Source: Blastocladiella emersonii ATCC 22665
Taxonomy: Eukaryota > Blastocladiomycota > Blastocladiomycetes > Blastocladiales > Blastocladiaceae
Length of the DNA stretch: 64,000 bases
Assembly: GCA_025594325.1 (NCBI GenBank)
Contig: JANHCV010000005.1
Coordinates: forward strand, 1,825,501-1,889,500
Direction: 5' to 3'
The notes under the pieces are model-generated. The model ran no database searches. It worked only from the letters and a program-made list of their open reading frames with translations, and was not told where the DNA came from. Position 1 is the stretch's first letter, and each line of letters starts with the position of its first letter. A program made the position numbers and the translations under genes. Shown piece by piece: positions 60,876-64,000 of this stretch.

Positions 60876-63154
60876 ATGGACTTGATGCAATCTCATGAAA
60901 ACAGCCCGGGCAGCGTTCAGCTCGCTCGGCTCCCCGCGGAATTGCAGACCGCCGTCCTCCAGCTGGCCGACCCGCGCTCCTCGATCGCGGCCGCTTCTGC
61001 CTCTCTTTGTGCGCTTTCCCGAGAGAGCTACACGCGGCACTCGTGGATTCTTGCTATCGTGGACCGGCTCCTTGCGCTCCCCGTTAGGCCAAACCGCTAT
61101 GGACGGCGCGTGCCCAACGACGCCCTGTCGCGTCTTGTCCTTTGTGACCTCAATCCAGCCCTGACTCAGAATCCTAAGATTGTGCTTCAGTGGAACTACA
61201 AGCGCGTTCCGCCGCCGATGGAAGTCTTTGTCGCTCTAGCCTCGCACATGTGTCGCCGGGTTCAGCTCTGCGACCTAGAGCCCTTGAATTTTCACCAACG
61301 TCTGGAGCTATCACTCACCGAGCAGAATAGCTCTGTTTGGGTGAGTCCTGTTGCCGCGCTCGTCCGGCTTCTCGCAGCTGGAGTGGCGTTTGAATGGACG
61401 GATTTCCTGAGCCAAGCTCTCGGCCTTGTCGCATCGCGCTGCCCCCAGCTCCTTGACGTGCGCCTGGAACTCTCGGAGTGGGTGCTGCTTCTTCAAGTTC
61501 CTGACTACGCTTTTGAAATTTACGAAGTCGAGGCGATCACTACATTTTCGCTCCGGTTTGTGGATGCTCTCGTTTTCCTCTCAGTCGCAATTTGGAATTC
61601 CGCAAGCTTTCGTGCGTTACTCGGCGAACCTCGGCACGCCGTGGACGCGGCGGCTCTTGCTGCTGTACTTTGTGCGGACGGCCCGTCAGGATTCGTTCTT
61701 GAAGAAACGGGGAAGCACGAGTTTGTTCGTCATGCGGCGGACATCCTCCCCTGGATTCTCGAGTACAGCCCGCAAATGTCAGCCGAAGTGCGCAACGCGT
61801 ACGTTCAGACGGCGGTCTCCCTGGGGGGCGACGTTTTCACGCCGTTGCTCGCCCAGTTTCCTGACCAGGTCGTGGCTTCTCTCCCCTTCCGAGACGATAT
61901 CGGAGACGCGCTCCTCGATGTCATGGGGCTTCCCGACCCGCAGCCCGAAGACGGACAGACTGCCCGCCAGCTTGGCGATAGGATCGTGACTTGGTTTGAC
62001 GAAGGTCTGTCAGTTGAAAATCTCGAAACCCTTGACTCTCACGGATTAATCGCTTCCAAATGGTGGAGCTACTTGGTCGGCACAGCGATCGCCCGCGAGA
62101 AGTTTGATTACATTTCTCGTCTTCGCAAGCGATACACCCTTGACGAGTGGAGGACGCTGATCCTCAATGGTATGGCCTGGAACCTGCTCGCAGACCACCG
62201 CGAGCGAGTTGCTCACGCCGCCGTGTGCGTTGTGTAGCATACTGCGTCGCGCGCCGCGAATATCGAACAGATGGCGATATCATTGCTCGCGCCATCCTCA
62301 CGCACGCACTATTTACTGGTCCTCAAGATAACGGAAGCGACCTTGACCGTCTCACCTTGGGCGATTTCGCCAACGCCTTCCGTCTCCACTCTGGCCAATC
62401 GACCAACACTTGGCAGTCCGACTTTCTCGTCTGTGGCGACGTGTTCATCATTGATGAAAACCTTCTCGCTCGTCCCGAGATTATGGCTGAACTGGTCTGT
62501 CTTCTCGCAAGTGCTGTTTCGACGCCTGAAGGCAGGAGCGAGCTTACGCGCCAAGTCAAGCGTTTGGGTTTGGGCTATGTTCATCTCCTTTTATTCAGAG
62601 TGATCCGGCACGTACTCAACCTTGAAGGTGTTCCGGAGGTGCCCCCTCGCTTTGATTACTTTTCCGACGCAGGGCACTCGATTTGCCGCGAGTGCCCGCT
62701 CGCGGCGCAACAGGTTTGGCGTGAACTTGTCCTTGCACTCTGGGATAAGTGCCAGGCACCCTGGTACCCCGAGTATCTCACCCCGCCGTACCTCGATAGC
62801 TTTTCGCGTCTGTGCAAGTACTTTAAAGTCGATGGGAGCGAGCCTGTCAACAAACAATGTGCTTGCAACGGACTCGCGTCTGCTCGGCTCGTCACGCGGA
62901 TCTTTTTCGCGAGTGGCTTCGACGAAACATTTTGTGGCCTGCAGGACGAGGTAAATCTCGGTACCGTGTCTCCGGTTGTTCTCCGGATCGTCCCGGACGC
63001 TGCACTGGACGAAGCCAAAAACTCCAGTGCGGTCGAAGAACTCATTGTCAAGCTCTTCAGGAACGCCGGGATGGAGGTGCTTCCGCGCTGGGGTCTCGAG
63101 GAGCTAGCCCGAATCGCCCCTGATGTGTTTGAGTACTGTGGGTTTGCCCTGTGA
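60876..63154 (+). CDS. Family-B gene, intact: F-box-like protein with C-terminal cysteine module
   Basis: Exons 60876-62169 and 62238-63154 (intron 62170-62237, GTATGG..TGTAG) give 736 residues, the best reference for family B. Start MDLMQSHENSPGS contains CTTGATGCAA. F-box-like helix: LARLPAELQTAVLQLADPRS (residues 17-36). The core (40-430) is helical with PLLAQFPDQVVASLPF and LDSHGLIASKWW, the counterpart of SCGLMD in other copies. The intron follows RTLILN, as in all B copies. Exon 2 carries ICRECPLAAQQVWRELVLAL, QCACNGLASARLVTRIFF (CxxC plus CxC, a possible metal site), VVLRIVPDAALDE and ARIAPDVFEY. No membrane segment. It stands 36 kb from the other B copies. Function unknown; a Skp1-linked adaptor role is inferred only from the weak F-box match. 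Confidence 0.8.
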
Positions 63155-63887
63155 ACGAGTCGCCACCGCGACTAACACCCCGTTTGCAGGCAAGAAACCG
63201 CTTTAAACTCTTGTTTGAATTCATTCTCGGAAGAAGAAACTGGCTTTGGGTTATATGTTTTTCTCTGAAGCCGGCGCTAGTAACTCGCCCAGTTGTCAAC
63301 CCCGACCAACGGTCGCTTTGCTGATTTAAGCAAGAACAAGGCACAGCGGTCCGAATTATCCCAGACGTGAGACCTGCTCAATAACTTCAGGACCTGCGGG
63401 TCCGTTTAGGAAACATTGCGACGGAAGTGGTTGCGGCTTGGTCGCTGTGGCGCACCGCGTCCTCAGCCACTCACGTGCGATGAAACACGCGTTCGACAAT
63501 GCTTTCGGCCCAACGAATTGCCTGTGAGCTGCAGGCGTGTTGCTGAAAACGTACCGTTGATTTCTATGTGCAAGCTAGCTTGCTTGGAATTTGATGTTGT
63601 GGCCGTTGCCAGCCCTGGCAAGTTACACCACCTGCTTGACCCAATTTCAAAGAACTCCTGTCAGTTTGAGTCGCTACGAAAATGGAGAAAGGCTCTTTAA
63701 AGAAGCAAAACTAAGAAGATCAAACAACAACCAACTAATTCACAAACAAAAAAATCTCTCACATCGCGTTCATCATCGCCCACGGAACACTGGCCTCGAC
63801 GGCGACGGCCACTCCCTGGCCTTCTCCTCGTGCTTCACCCAGATGAGTGCGGATCAGCTTGGATTTGCTGCCGCTAGCTGGCCGGAG
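63155..63887. other. Intergenic between convergent genes
   Basis: AT-richer than the genes. Contains a TCACGTGCG near 63473. Nothing else is supported. Confidence 0.4.
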
Positions 63888-64000
63888 CTAGATCGCGGCC
63901 GCGTAGCTCTCGCGGTACTTGAGCTTAGCGAACAGGTCACGCGGCCCGCCGATCATGCTCTGGACGGCCGAAAAGTCCTGCGCCGACCGATTGTACGTGA
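63888..64000 (-). CDS. C-terminal end of a gene cut by the window edge
   Basis: The minus-strand frame enters at 64000 and ends at TAG (63888-63890), reading YNRSAQDFSAVQSMIGGPRD, then LFAKLKYRESYAAAI. Codon use and the amphipathic pattern look genuinely coding. Too short to assign. Confidence 0.5.
   Translation of the reverse strand, partial: TYNRSAQDFSAVQSMIGGPRDLFAKLKYRESYAAAI

Noticed and set aside
1-64000. CRISPR arrays, rRNA or tRNA genes, transposase or reverse-transcriptase genes
   Set aside because: No regular repeat-spacer array, no box A/B pair in a cloverleaf context, and no DDE or YxDD motifs were seen.

Overview
The window is nuclear DNA from a GC-rich fungus. It has short spliceosomal introns, mostly 54-75 bases, with GTACG-type donors and YAG acceptors. 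Coding sequence is strongly G/C-ending. Nuclear genes for mitochondrial proteins (TOM40, FMT1, a DUF1279/FAM210-type protein), a YIH1/IMPACT homologue and an Argonaute remnant fit a fungus. The leucine-rich-repeat style and the lineage-specific gene arrays would suit a zoosporic fungus such as Blastocladiomycota, but that placement is a guess and a basidiomycete yeast is not excluded.

Layout. 0.4-2.5 kb: decayed WDR7/Rabconnectin-3-beta-like gene. 3.2-9.4 kb: unrecognised genes and two gene fragments. 10.5-12 kb: Argonaute-like gene cut off inside PAZ. 12.7 kb: small unknown gene. 13.8-24.4 kb: decayed or fragmentary copies of a large F-box-like family (family B), with a possible spliced gene at 15.4-16.2 kb. 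26.8-28.8 kb: intact LRR protein. 29.1-39.0 kb: six head-to-tail copies of a sister family (family A); three look intact and three are broken. 39.5-46.3 kb: conserved housekeeping island (YIH1, DUF1279 protein, four-helix membrane protein, TOM40, FMT1). 46.9-51.7 kb: two tandem SNF2-helicase-like genes that appear to lack the catalytic motifs; one is intact and one broken. 52-60.6 kb: three lineage-specific genes, including a cysteine-rich protein and a nine-exon mosaic gene. 60.9-63.2 kb: intact family-B gene. The right edge cuts a minus-strand gene.

How it fits together. Families A and B share an F-box-like N-terminus and a long helical core, then end differently. B genes have one intron followed by a module with CxxCPLAxQQ and CxC cysteines. 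A genes are intronless and end in a membrane-spanning tail. Two DNA motifs recur. One is a composite CACGTGAT-N6-ACGCGT element, about 110 bp upstream of five A genes, with shorter-spaced relatives upstream of both SNF2-like genes. The other is a decamer, CTTGATGCAA, lying at the start codon of A, B and SNF2-like genes but read in different frames. This suggests these otherwise unrelated expanded families are co-regulated. Many copies are disrupted by single-base shifts, small tandem duplications or Trp-to-stop changes; sequencing error must be excluded for the single-base cases.
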